Counted from the stretch's first letter, positions 1 to 6,354 are shown. The stretch is 6,854 nucleotides of DNA from Emcibacteraceae bacterium (GCA_016763335.1 JAESUD010000226.1:1-6854); one strand, 5' to 3'. Translations and numbers: made by a program. Notes: generated from the sequence alone by a model not told the origin.

Positions 1-331
1 CTTCTTTAAAATCACGAAAAATACTACGGGACAGGTGAAAAGAAAGTGCCGTTGTACTGGCGCCGATGATAATTTCATCAGGATCATCCGTCCCCATAAA
101 GTCTGCCATTGCCCTATGAGTATCCGCAACAAGCTTTACCGTATTTTTTGAGGTTATAAAGGCCCCGTGCATATTGGCGCTATCATTCATCAGATAATTA
201 TATATAGCCTCTGCCACCGACTTAGGTACCTGTGTCCCCGCAGGATTATCGAGATATACACGGGCCACACCTTCATCTTTAAGCGATAATGACGGGAATT
301 TTTTTCTAACTTCTTCAATCGGGAATGACAT
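1..331 (-). CDS. Class V PLP-dependent enzyme, cysteine desulfurase-like (N-terminal part, cut by window edge)
   Basis: This is the first 110 codons of a minus-strand gene that runs off the left edge. It begins at ATG (331-329), with GAAGG (complement of 341-345) nine bases upstream as ribosome binding site. The translation opens MSFPIEEVRKKFPSL, followed by YLDNPAG (26-32), the small-domain opening typical of class V aminotransferase-fold proteins. IIIGASTTALSF (87-98) is where this fold starts the PLP phosphate-binding region. The spacing resembles the VC1184-like 'cysteine desulfurase-like' group more than true IscS or SufS; that is recalled family knowledge. The PLP lysine and any catalytic cysteine lie outside the window, so desulfurase, lyase, epimerase or transaminase activity cannot be told apart. 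It is divergent from the methyltransferase at 499 and distantly similar to the PLP enzyme at 6381. Confidence 0.82.
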   Translation of the reverse strand, partial: MSFPIEEVRKKFPSLSLKDEGVARVYLDNPAGTQVPKSVAEAIYNYLMNDSANMHGAFITSKNTVKLVADTHRAMADFMGTDDPDEIIIGASTTALSFHLSRSIFRDFKE

Positions 332-375
332 ACACCTAAGCCTTCAATGGTTCTGCAAAATTAATTTTGCACAAT

Positions 376-412
376 GTCATGACCTAATTGATAAATCAAT
401 CTCATGATTGAT
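376..412. promoter_or_regulatory. ATTGAT repeat cluster in divergent control region
   Basis: Between the divergent PLP enzyme and methyltransferase genes lie an 8-base palindrome GTCATGAC (376-383), an inverted repeat ATTGAT-AA-ATCAAT (387-400) and a third ATTGAT copy (407-412). The two forward ATTGAT copies are 20 bases apart, close to two helical turns. A TTGATA (388-393) with a 17-base gap to ATAAAA (411-416) could be a weak plus-strand promoter. A transcription factor site is a reasonable reading, but the motif matches no regulator I can name, and chance is possible in A+T-rich DNA. Confidence 0.4.
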
Positions 413-424
413 AAAAATACATTC

Positions 425-453
425 TTGAAATTTTTAGTATCTCCCATTGAAAT
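425..453 (+). promoter_or_regulatory. Candidate promoter of the methyltransferase gene
   Basis: TTGAAA (425-430, five of six matches to the sigma-70 -35 box) is followed after 17 bases by TGAAAT (448-453, four of six matches to the -10 box). This is about 45 bases upstream of the preferred ATG at 499. The element is overlapped by the dyad at 436-464. It was assigned by eye and is only one of two possible promoters in this gap. Confidence 0.35.
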
Positions 454-464
454 AAAGAGATACT
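436..464 (+). promoter_or_regulatory. Inverted repeat (operator dyad or leader hairpin) before the methyltransferase
   Basis: AGTATCTC (436-443) and GAGATACT (457-464) form a perfect 8-base inverted repeat around a 13-base centre. The right arm runs into TTTTT (464-468). If transcription starts upstream, for example from the weak TTGATA/ATAAAA pair at 388-416, this would be a hairpin followed by U residues inside the leader, meaning an attenuator. If it starts from the 425-453 promoter, the dyad covers the -10 box and would be an operator. The repeat itself is seen directly; the role is inferred. Confidence 0.5.
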
Positions 465-486
465 TTTTGATAAACTGTGTTTGAAT

Positions 487-491
487 AGGAG
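487..491 (+). promoter_or_regulatory. Ribosome binding site that sets the methyltransferase start
   Basis: AGGAG lies seven bases before the ATG at 499. It falls inside the longer open frame that could begin at TTG 481, so it argues for ATG 499 as the real start. Confidence 0.8.
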
Positions 492-498
492 AATAATA

Positions 499-1326
499 AT
501 GTCAAATGATGCCGCCATATCCGACCATTACACTAACGGTCAATTAATAGATAGAATTGAAACAGCCATAAACAAAGCAGGTTTTACCAAAGAAACCATA
601 AAAGCGGATGATCTCTCCCCCGTTGATGAATTTCACATTGGCGGTCGCGGCGCTACCGAACATTTCTTCTCAAACATACATTTTAAAGAACAGGGTAATA
701 TCCTTGATGTCGGCTGCGGCATTGGCGGCGCTTCAAGATTTGTTGCCACTAAGTATGACTGCCATGTAACAGGTATCGATTTAACCTCTGAATTTATTGA
801 GGTTGGTAACACTCTTTCCGAGTGGGTTCAAATGGAGCCGCGTGTAAAACTTCATCAAGGAAGTGCGCTATCAATGCCCTTTGACAATAATTTATTTGAC
901 GGCGGCTATATGATGCATGTGGGAATGAATATTGTGGATAAAGCAACCCTTTTTAAAGAAATATACCGCACATTACGCCCAGGCGCGAGCTTTGCGATTT
1001 ATGATGTTATGCGCCTTGACGACAAAGACTTAAAATACCCTGTTCCCTGGGCGACAACATCTGACACGTCTAGTCTTTCATCACCAGATGAATATAAAAC
1101 TCATCTGAAAAATGCAGGATTTAAAATAGATATTGAAAATAATTGCTTTGAAAGAGCCGTAGCCTTTTTTAAAGCGACCAAAGCGAAGGCTGAAACGCGT
1201 AGCGAACCGCCAATATTGGGCCCTCATATAATTGTTGGAGAAGGAGCCCCGCTTAAGATGAAAAATTTATTTGAAAATATAGTTGGCGGCCTTATCGCGC
1301 CTTTCGAAATAGTTGTTCAAAAATAA
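499..1326 (+). CDS. Class I SAM-dependent methyltransferase, small-molecule type
   Basis: The product is a 275-residue cytosolic protein with a Rossmann-fold methyltransferase domain. Motif I is LDVGCGIGG (69-77), which binds SAM. The acidic end of the next strand is GID (D94), which normally holds the ribose hydroxyls. MPFDNNLFDGGY (126-137) and RTLRPG (157-162) follow, as in the UbiE, sarcosine/dimethylglycine and ArsM-like Methyltransf_11 group. The N-terminal DHYTNG and the PVDEFHIGGR segment before motif I form the usual substrate-side cap. ATG 499 is preferred over TTG 481 because AGGAG (487-491) sits at proper spacing. The substrate is unknown: I see none of the cysteine pattern expected for arsenite methylation, and nothing specific to quinones. 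The gene is transcribed alone, is divergent from a PLP enzyme, and ends at a hairpin terminator facing a convergent gene. Confidence 0.88.
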   Translation: MSNDAAISDHYTNGQLIDRIETAINKAGFTKETIKADDLSPVDEFHIGGRGATEHFFSNIHFKEQGNILDVGCGIGGASRFVATKYDCHVTGIDLTSEFIEVGNTLSEWVQMEPRVKLHQGSALSMPFDNNLFDGGYMMHVGMNIVDKATLFKEIYRTLRPGASFAIYDVMRLDDKDLKYPVPWATTSDTSSLSSPDEYKTHLKNAGFKIDIENNCFERAVAFFKATKAKAETRSEPPILGPHIIVGEGAPLKMKNLFENIVGGLIAPFEIVVQK

Positions 1327-1365
1327 ACATAGCGTTTCACTGAATATCATTACGATATAGAAACG

Positions 1366-1411
1366 AGATATAAAAGACCCCAATTGAGAGCCTTTTATAT
1401 CTTTTTATTTT
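1366..1411 (+). terminator. Rho-independent terminator after the methyltransferase
   Basis: An 11-base stem pairs 1366-1376 (AGATATAAAAG) with 1392-1402 (CTTTTATATCT). It has a 15-base loop and is followed by a T-rich run to 1411, broken by a single A at 1407. It lies 40 bases past the methyltransferase stop and overlaps the last two bases of the convergent dehydrogenase stop codon. The stem would also form in the minus-strand transcript, but no good U-run follows there, so termination should be stronger on the plus strand. The stem is A+T-rich, so strength is moderate. Confidence 0.72.
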
Positions 1412-2189
1412 ACAGGACGCCTGGATAATTTCCACCGTCAATAAGGATATTTTGACCCGTTACAAATCCTGCATTAGCAGAACAAAGCCATCCGCACGCC
1501 GCACCGAATTCTTCTGGACGGCCAAAACGACCCGCCGGATTCGTGGCCATTCTGTATATCCGCGCATCTTCTTCACTTATGCCTTTTGCTTTTGCCTCAC
1601 CGGCAATGACTTCTGCAATGCGGTCTGTTTCAAATGGTCCGGGAAGAAGGCCATTTATTGTCACGTTATCTTTAACCGTAGTACGCGCCACACCGGCACA
1701 GAAACCCGTTAAACCAGAACGGGCACCATTGGATAAGCCAAGCACGTTTATTGGTGCTTTAACGGCGCCTGAAGTGATATTGACAATCCGGCCAAATTTT
1801 CGCTCGATCATACCGTCCACCACAGACTTGATGAGCTCTATCGGGGTTAGCATATTTGAATCAAGTGCCGCGATCCATGTATCACGGTCCCAGTCGCGAA
1901 AATTACCCGTTGGCGGGCCGCCCGCATTATTAATTAGAATATCCGGATCAGGACAGGCAGCAAGTATTTTTGCGCGGCCTTCTGGTGTTGTTACATCACA
2001 GGCTACGGTGGTCACTTCTGAACCCGTCGCCTCGCGGATTTCCTGTGCCGTTTTTTCCAAAATTGCGGCATTTCGTCCATTAATAAAAACATGAACACCA
2101 TCACCGGCCAATGTCATTGCGCAGGCTTTACCAAGCCCTTTTGATGACGCACAGATAATCGCTTTGCGCCCTGTAATTCCTAAATCCAT
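1410..2189 (-). CDS. Short-chain dehydrogenase/reductase-like protein with atypical active site
   Basis: The 259-residue product has full SDR length and order: an N-terminal nucleotide loop CASSKGLGKA (13-22) in place of TGxxxGxG, CDV (64-66), NNAGG (87-91), the catalytic-type serine in NITSGAV (S140), and the C-terminal GRFGRPEEFG and ILIDGGNYPG segments. The usual YxxxK pair is missing. Counting 13 residues from S140 gives S153 and then R157 (LSNGAR, 152-157). This matches what I recall of the 'BKR-like SDR-like' subgroup (cd05344), said to lack the normal catalytic tetrad. The cofactor and reaction are therefore uncertain, and it should not be named FabG. The start is ATG 2189 with AGGAG seven bases upstream (complement of 2197-2201). 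It follows the GntR regulator on the same strand, probably in one transcript, and converges on the methyltransferase. Confidence 0.88.
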   Translation of the reverse strand: MDLGITGRKAIICASSKGLGKACAMTLAGDGVHVFINGRNAAILEKTAQEIREATGSEVTTVACDVTTPEGRAKILAACPDPDILINNAGGPPTGNFRDWDRDTWIAALDSNMLTPIELIKSVVDGMIERKFGRIVNITSGAVKAPINVLGLSNGARSGLTGFCAGVARTTVKDNVTINGLLPGPFETDRIAEVIAGEAKAKGISEEDARIYRMATNPAGRFGRPEEFGAACGWLCSANAGFVTGQNILIDGGNYPGVL

Positions 2190-2202
2190 TTTATAACTCC
2201 TG

Positions 2203-2256
2203 AATTATTTTTTAATTTTATTGTTTAAAAATTTATTTTTAATTTTTTAATTTTTA
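2203..2256. other. Almost pure A/T spacer between regulator and dehydrogenase genes
   Basis: Of 54 bases, 53 are A or T; the single G is at 2223. The stretch covers the last codons and stop of the GntR gene and most of the 57-base gap to the dehydrogenase. I find no convincing stem followed by a T-run. It may act as an unstructured leader for the dehydrogenase, a weak internal promoter, or a site for an A/T-binding nucleoid protein. Confidence 0.5.
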
Positions 2257-2960
2257 GGACCCCAATGGTCAAATATACTTTTATGTATGTTGTTTATATG
2301 TCGCGCCATTCGCGCCGACGCAAGAGTGCCATCTCTTTTTTCAAGAGCGTCAATAATATCAAGATGCTCTTTATTGCTAGGTTGTTTACGGCTCGGCATC
2401 CGTTCATGATCAAATATCGCCGTGCGCCGACGAAGGTCTTTTATCAGTTCAATAAATATTTTATTGTTTGATGCCTGAGCAATAAAATTATGAAACAGAT
2501 CATCAGCGTCTCGCATTTCAATAGCGGTGACATCCCGATTTTCCAATACCTTTTCAATGGTCACTCGCACTTTTTGAAGCTCTTTCGCATCCACATTTTT
2601 AGCAGCCTCTCTTACCGCATCACATTCAAGTAATTTTCTAACGTGAAGTATCTCAACATATTCTTTTAAGCGCACTTCACGAACAATAACACGGCCACCG
2701 CTTCTCTCAACTAACCCATCAGCTTCCAATTTGCTAATCGCCTCTCTAATAGGGGTACGCGATACATTTAAATGAGCCGCCAATCGTCTTTCCTGTATCG
2801 GATCACCATAAGCGAACTGCCCATTTAAAATCATGTCACGAATTATTCGGTATGTTCTTATACCAAGACTATCATTATCCCCGATAAGCATTTGATTTAT
2901 ATTATTATTTGGAAAATCATCCGTTGTTAAATTCTGTTCTGGATTAGTTGGTAATAACAT
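2247..2960 (-). CDS. GntR-family transcriptional regulator, FCD (FadR-type) subgroup
   Basis: The product is a 237-residue cytosolic regulator. The winged helix lies at about 31-95, with the recognition region VSRTPIREAISKLEADGLVE (66-85), a classic GntR pattern. The effector domain is all-helical FCD type. The metal ligands are recognisable: D153 and H157 (DDLFH), H199 (NKEHLDII) and H221 (RHINNIH). Family members with this set bind a divalent metal and a small carboxylate. ATG 2960 is chosen although its binding site is weak (AAGAAAGC upstream). The alternative TTG at 3020 has no binding site and would add a non-conserved tail reading through the operator. A 29-residue polar N-terminal arm precedes the helix-turn-helix. 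It is divergent from the DapA-like operon and precedes the dehydrogenase, so control of both arms, usually as a repressor, is likely. Confidence 0.92.
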   Translation of the reverse strand: MLLPTNPEQNLTTDDFPNNNINQMLIGDNDSLGIRTYRIIRDMILNGQFAYGDPIQERRLAAHLNVSRTPIREAISKLEADGLVERSGGRVIVREVRLKEYVEILHVRKLLECDAVREAAKNVDAKELQKVRVTIEKVLENRDVTAIEMRDADDLFHNFIAQASNNKIFIELIKDLRRRTAIFDHERMPSRKQPSNKEHLDIIDALEKRDGTLASARMARHINNIHKSIFDHWGPKN

Positions 2961-2972
2961 AAAATTGCTTTC

Positions 2973-3001
2973 TTGATAATGTGGAATGCCAATGGTATAC
3001 C
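2973..3001 (+). promoter_or_regulatory. Candidate promoter of the DapA-transporter-PLP operon
   Basis: TTGATA (2973-2978) and TATACC (2996-3001) are separated by 17 bases, giving a plausible sigma-70 promoter pointing right. Its -10 box lies inside the palindrome TGGTATACCA, so bound regulator would block it. Transcription would start near 3008 and give an untranslated leader of roughly 145 bases. Assigned by eye. Confidence 0.45.
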
Positions 3002-3014
3002 AATTAAATACCAA
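2993..3014. promoter_or_regulatory. Likely GntR operator: TGGTATACCA palindrome plus a repeated half-site
   Basis: TGGTATACCA (2993-3002) is a perfect 10-base palindrome of the TGGT-N2-ACCA type known for FadR/GntR proteins. The half-site ATACCAA occurs at 2997-3003 and again at 3008-3014, 11 bases apart, about one turn of DNA. The site is 33 bases upstream of the regulator's ATG and between the two divergent genes, the expected place for autoregulation and operon control. The sequence is seen directly; binding is inferred. Confidence 0.65.
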
Positions 3015-3024
3015 ATTCAAATGT

Positions 3025-3048
3025 ATAATATCTATAACGGAATATTAT
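3025..3048. promoter_or_regulatory. Second A/T-rich dyad in the divergent control region
   Basis: ATAATAT (3025-3031) and ATATTAT (3042-3048) form a 7-base inverted repeat with a 10-base centre. It is downstream of the candidate plus-strand promoter and could be part of a minus-strand promoter or an accessory site. Composition is pure A/T, so chance formation is a real possibility. Confidence 0.25.
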
Positions 3049-3139
3049 GCATTATAGAGCAGTATTATTATCAGTTCCCCTTAATAATATTAACAATACA
3101 CGGTGAATTTAATTTAAAAATACGCCGGAAACTCTTTTT

Positions 3140-3143
3140 AGGA
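3140..3143 (+). promoter_or_regulatory. Ribosome binding site that sets the DapA-like start
   Basis: AGGA nine bases before ATG 3153 supports this start over upstream in-frame starts that reach 2973. Those would code for a hydrophobic, Tyr/Ile-rich tail unlike the family and would overlap the operator. Confidence 0.65.
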
Positions 3144-3152
3144 ATAGTAGAA

Positions 3153-4088
3153 ATGGCTTTTAAATTATCCGAACAAACAAAGGGTGTCTACATAATTGCA
3201 GCCACCCCTTTTTTGGATAATGGCTCAATAGATATGGAAAGTGTTGACCGCCTGATAGACTTTTATATGGAAAAAGGCGTTGATGGCATCACGATACTTG
3301 GTATCATGGGCGAGGCAACAAAATTAACCGATGATGAGGTGGTTACTTTGATGGCGCGCGTCCTTAAACGCGTAAATGAAAAACTTCCTGTTATTGTTGG
3401 CGTAAGCAATGCCAGTACGGATAAGCTAGTGTCATTATCAAAAGACGCAATGGACCTCGGCGCAGCGGGTGTGATGGTCGCACCCTTTTCTGCCCATAAA
3501 ACTGACGAGGCGATTTTCAATTATTTCTCTACTATAGCAGAAGCACTCGGTTCCGATATTCCAATGGTTTATCAAGATTACCCGTTAACGACCGATGCCG
3601 ATGTATCTGTTAATTGCCTTCTGCGTACCATCAAAGAAATCAAACAGGTTGTTATGCTTAAGCATGAAGAATGGCCCGGGTTAAATAAGCTATCAATGTT
3701 ACGCGAAAAAAGTGCGGAACAGGGGTTGCGACGCATCAGTATATTATCCGGTAATGGTGTGTTATTTCTGCCGCAAGAACTTGAGCGCGGCGCAGACGGG
3801 CCCATGACCGGTTTTTCATTTCCAGAAATGCTGGTGCAAGTATATGCAATGCATAGCTCTGGGAATATCGATGGTGCAGAAGATTTATTCGATGCCTACC
3901 TGCCCATTGTTCGTCATGAACAGCAGTTGGGATACGGTCTTGCAATTCGAAAAGAAATCCTCCGTCGCCGCGGTGCAATATCATCTGCCAAAACCCGCAC
4001 GCCGGGCCCAACTCTTAATGCACATGACCATAAGGAACTTGACAGACTACTCGACAGGCTTGATAACAAACTGTCCGCTCTAGGCTAA
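3153..4088 (+). CDS. DapA/NAL-family class I aldolase or lyase, not a true dihydrodipicolinate synthase
   Basis: The 311-residue product is a TIM-barrel enzyme of the dihydrodipicolinate synthase/N-acetylneuraminate lyase family, expected to form a Schiff base with a 2-keto acid such as pyruvate. K170 in VVMLKHEEWPG is the predicted Schiff-base lysine, Y140 (MVYQDYP) is the conserved tyrosine, and LGIMGEATKL (49-58) is the GxxGE keto-acid loop. Compared by eye with E. coli DapA, T44 and T45 become I51 and M52, Y107 becomes S113, and the substrate-binding R138 becomes L145. A lysine-pathway role is therefore unlikely. Relatives cleave or dehydrate sugar acids, hydroxy-oxo acids or hydroxyproline-derived imines; which applies here cannot be told. 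It is the first gene of a plus-strand operon with an amino-acid importer and PLP enzyme, divergent from the GntR gene. Confidence 0.9.
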   Translation: MAFKLSEQTKGVYIIAATPFLDNGSIDMESVDRLIDFYMEKGVDGITILGIMGEATKLTDDEVVTLMARVLKRVNEKLPVIVGVSNASTDKLVSLSKDAMDLGAAGVMVAPFSAHKTDEAIFNYFSTIAEALGSDIPMVYQDYPLTTDADVSVNCLLRTIKEIKQVVMLKHEEWPGLNKLSMLREKSAEQGLRRISILSGNGVLFLPQELERGADGPMTGFSFPEMLVQVYAMHSSGNIDGAEDLFDAYLPIVRHEQQLGYGLAIRKEILRRRGAISSAKTRTPGPTLNAHDHKELDRLLDRLDNKLSALG

Positions 4089-4100
4089 CTCTTCAAATAA

Positions 4101-4151
4101 ATGATCATAGAAAGCACCTCTCGATTTATAATTTCATCAGAACTTTTATAA
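4101..4151 (+). CDS. Possible 16-codon leader ORF coupled to the transporter gene
   Basis: ATG 4101 opens a frame encoding MIIESTSRFIISSELL. It ends at TAA 4149-4151, whose last base is the first base of the transporter ATG (TAATG). The transporter start has no visible ribosome binding site, so a short upstream ORF that delivers ribosomes by coupling is possible. The ORF itself also lacks a clear binding site and resembles no protein I know. Chance is a serious alternative. Confidence 0.22.
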   Translation: MIIESTSRFIISSELL

Positions 4152-5617
4152 TGACCTTTATATCCATATTTTGCTTTATGTGGATCACAGCATCATATGC
4201 GGATACAGCAGAACAACCCCCAATTATTGTTGGCGCAAACATCGGTAATGTACCGTGGGAATTTCAAGACACGGACGGAACATTCATCGGGTTCGAAATT
4301 GATCTGGTCACTGAAATTGGCAAACGTTTAAACCGTGAAGTTGATATTATCAACGTGCCGTTTAACGGATTATTCGCCGCCGTGCAATCAGGCCGCATTC
4401 ATATGGCCATCTCTTCAATCGCTATAACGGATAAAAGACTGCAATCAGTTTCCTTTACCCAGCCATATTATGACAGCGATCTATCCTTGACCGCCATCAC
4501 AGGTTCCAGCATCAAAAGCCTTGATGATTTAAGAGGACAAATTATTGCTGTCGATACAGGCTCAACAGGCGACATGTGGGCCACTGAAAATGAACAGAAA
4601 TACGGCTTTGCTGAAATCCGCCGTTATGAAGGATTAGCCCCCGCAATGCTCGACGTGGTTATTGGCCGAGTTAAGGGATATGTCAGTGATATTCCTGCGT
4701 TGCTCTATTATACTAAAGATAAACCCAATCTTTCCGTTATGGAACGCATCCCTACCGGCGGGCGTTATTCAATGATGATGGGCAAAAACAACCCACTAAT
4801 TACAGAAATTAACAACGTTATTTCAACCCTCAAGACTGAGGGCTTCATCAACATGCTTCATGCAGAATGGTTTGGCGCTCCCGCAGATGAAAACACATCC
4901 ACAGTCAAAATAGTAGATATGCCGAAAAAAAATGACGGTATTGAATTAAACTTTGTTGATACCTTTTTAAACATGGATGTTTTTCTTCAAACTTATCCGC
5001 TCCTAATTGAAGGTCTTTTTATTACAGTTCAATTAGGCCTTCTAAGTATTATTACAGGACTTATTCTCGGGTTGTTTTTGGCCTTGGTTCGTTTATACGC
5101 CGCTAAGCCATTTCGATTTATGGCAAAAGCATATATTGACCTTTTTCGCTCCATTCCACTTTTGGTTCTCTTAATTATCATTTTTTACGCTTTGCCATTC
5201 GTTGGCCTCAGCTTATCACCCTTTTCCGCCGCTGCCGTTTCCTTATGTATTGTTTCCGGCGCGTATACGGCTGAAATTTTTCGTGCCGGAATTGAAGCAG
5301 TCCCTAAAGGACAATTTGAGGCTTCACAAGCGCTCGGTTTAAGTTATCGCTACATGATGGGGGATATTATTTTACCGCAAGCCATAAAAATCGTCATTCC
5401 ACCGCTCACCAATAACTGTATTAATGTAATTAAAGATACGGCGTTAGCATCCGTAGTTGCCATGCCTGATTTATTAAAACAGGCAACACAAGCTCAAGCC
5501 ATCTCCGCAAACCCGACCCCTCTTATTGCTGCCGCTATTATTTATCTAATGTTCTTGCTGCCGCTCGTATTATGGGTTTCGCGTATCGAAGTTAAAATTA
5601 AAGGGGGGAAGAGATAA
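4151..5617 (+). CDS. Polar amino-acid ABC transporter: fused solute-binding protein and permease
   Basis: The 488-residue product joins two usually separate proteins. A hydrophobic signal with likely cleavage after ASYA (17|18) is followed by a type 3 periplasmic binding domain (about 25-243): GFEIDLV (47-53), [10 protein letters not shown] (87-96) and GYVSDIPA (176-183). R96 and D180 match the HisJ residues that bind the alpha-carboxyl and alpha-amino groups. A linker (244-275) leads to a HisM/GlnP-type permease with hydrophobic segments near 286-312, 333-352, 355-373 and 457-477. Its EAA loop (FEASQALG to ILPQA, 389-411) docks the ATPase. The start is uncertain: ATG 4151 is the first ATG/GTG/TTG in frame but has no ribosome binding site and gives a signal with no positive N-region. 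The frame stays open upstream past Lys/Arg codons to the previous stop. It lies 62 bases after the DapA-like gene, and its stop overlaps the ATPase start. Confidence 0.92.
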   Translation: MTFISIFCFMWITASYADTAEQPPIIVGANIGNVPWEFQDTDGTFIGFEIDLVTEIGKRLNREVDIINVPFNGLFAAVQSGRIHMAISSIAITDKRLQSVSFTQPYYDSDLSLTAITGSSIKSLDDLRGQIIAVDTGSTGDMWATENEQKYGFAEIRRYEGLAPAMLDVVIGRVKGYVSDIPALLYYTKDKPNLSVMERIPTGGRYSMMMGKNNPLITEINNVISTLKTEGFINMLHAEWFGAPADENTSTVKIVDMPKKNDGIELNFVDTFLNMDVFLQTYPLLIEGLFITVQLGLLSIITGLILGLFLALVRLYAAKPFRFMAKAYIDLFRSIPLLVLLIIIFYALPFVGLSLSPFSAAAVSLCIVSGAYTAEIFRAGIEAVPKGQFEASQALGLSYRYMMGDIILPQAIKIVIPPLTNNCINVIKDTALASVVAMPDLLKQATQAQAISANPTPLIAAAIIYLMFLLPLVLWVSRIEVKIKGGKR

Positions 5618-6354
5618 TGACAGCCCTTATTAAACTCGAAAATATAAATAAACATTATGGCACCTTCCAAGCCCTTCATAATATCAACCTTGAAATAAAC
5701 GAGGGCGAAGTGGTCTGCGTCATTGGTCCTTCCGGGTCTGGTAAATCCACAATGATCCGGTGCATTAACCTACTAGAACAATATGATGATGAGGGAAAAA
5801 TTACGGTAGATAATGTTTTGGTGCAAAAGGACAAAAATCTCAAAAATGTTCGCGCTGAAGTTGGAATGGTTTTTCAAAATTTCAATTTATTCCCGCATTT
5901 AACCATATTAAAAAACTTAATGCTCGCCCCCATTAGAACAAAAAATATTTCAAAGAAACATGCTGAAATTGCCGCCTTTAAATTATTAGAAAAAGTAGGC
6001 ATCAAAGAGCAAGCAAATAAATATCCAGACCAGCTTTCTGGTGGACAGCAACAACGCGTAGCAATTGCCCGCGCCCTCGCCATGGAACCCAAAGTACTTT
6101 TGTTTGATGAACCAACATCCGCACTTGATCCGGAAATGGTCGGTGAAGTGCTTGATGTCATTAAAACCCTTGCAAAAAGCGGTGTCACTATGATTGTCGT
6201 AACCCATGAAATGGGCTTTGCTAAACAGGTGGCAGACAGGGTTATTTTCATGGATAGCGGCCAGATTATTGAGCAGGGAAGTCCGAGCGAGATATTCGAT
6301 AACCCACAAGAACAACGCACACAGAATTTTTTAAAAGCCGTGCTAAATCATTAA
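5617..6354 (+). CDS. Polar amino-acid ABC transporter ATP-binding protein (GlnQ/HisP type)
   Basis: The 245-residue ATPase has every expected motif: aromatic A-loop Y14, Walker [10 protein letters not shown] (37-45), Q-loop [10 protein letters not shown] (85-94, Q87), signature LSGGQQQR (140-147), Walker B LLFDEP with catalytic E165 (161-166), D-loop SALD (168-171) and H-loop H197. Length and the LFPHLT and SALDPE segments fit the polar amino-acid uptake family. It acts at the inner face of the membrane as a dimer powering the fused binding protein-permease just upstream. ATG 5617 overlaps the permease stop as TAATG, and a G-rich binding site (AAGGGGGG, 5601-5608) lies at good distance, so the two are translationally coupled. 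No key residue is missing. Confidence 0.95.
   Translation: MTALIKLENINKHYGTFQALHNINLEINEGEVVCVIGPSGSGKSTMIRCINLLEQYDDEGKITVDNVLVQKDKNLKNVRAEVGMVFQNFNLFPHLTILKNLMLAPIRTKNISKKHAEIAAFKLLEKVGIKEQANKYPDQLSGGQQQRVAIARALAMEPKVLLFDEPTSALDPEMVGEVLDVIKTLAKSGVTMIVVTHEMGFAKQVADRVIFMDSGQIIEQGSPSEIFDNPQEQRTQNFLKAVLNH

Noticed and set aside
481..498. TTG start for the methyltransferase
   Set aside because: The AGGAG binding site lies within this segment and is correctly spaced for ATG 499.
1543..2094. 183-codon open frame on the plus strand inside the dehydrogenase gene
   Set aside because: It is antisense to a clear SDR-fold gene with conserved motifs and shows no domain or credible start signal. The same applies to the frame at 1452-1712.
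2203..2256. Terminator between the GntR and dehydrogenase genes
   Set aside because: Only low-complexity A/T pairing is possible. There is no distinct stem with G-C pairs or clean loop on either strand.
2961..3020. 20-codon N-terminal extension of the GntR regulator from TTG 3020
   Set aside because: There is no ribosome binding site, and the extension would read through the operator palindrome. ATG 2960 gives a normal family length.
2973..3152. 60-codon N-terminal extension of the DapA-like protein
   Set aside because: The extension is hydrophobic and unlike the family, overlaps the predicted promoter and operator, and lacks a binding site. ATG 3153 has AGGA and matches usual family length.
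3263..4083. Several frames of 75-91 codons overlapping the DapA-like gene on both strands
   Set aside because: All lie wholly inside a well-supported gene, lack recognisable motifs, and contradict each other by overlap.
3153..4088. Naming the aldolase dapA (lysine biosynthesis)
   Set aside because: Key DHDPS residues are replaced and the context is a GntR-controlled uptake operon, not lysine biosynthesis.
5874..6320. 148-codon minus-strand frame within the ATPase gene
   Set aside because: It is a shadow of the ABC ATPase with all motifs intact on the plus strand. The minus-strand frame at 5986-6315 is rejected for the same reason.
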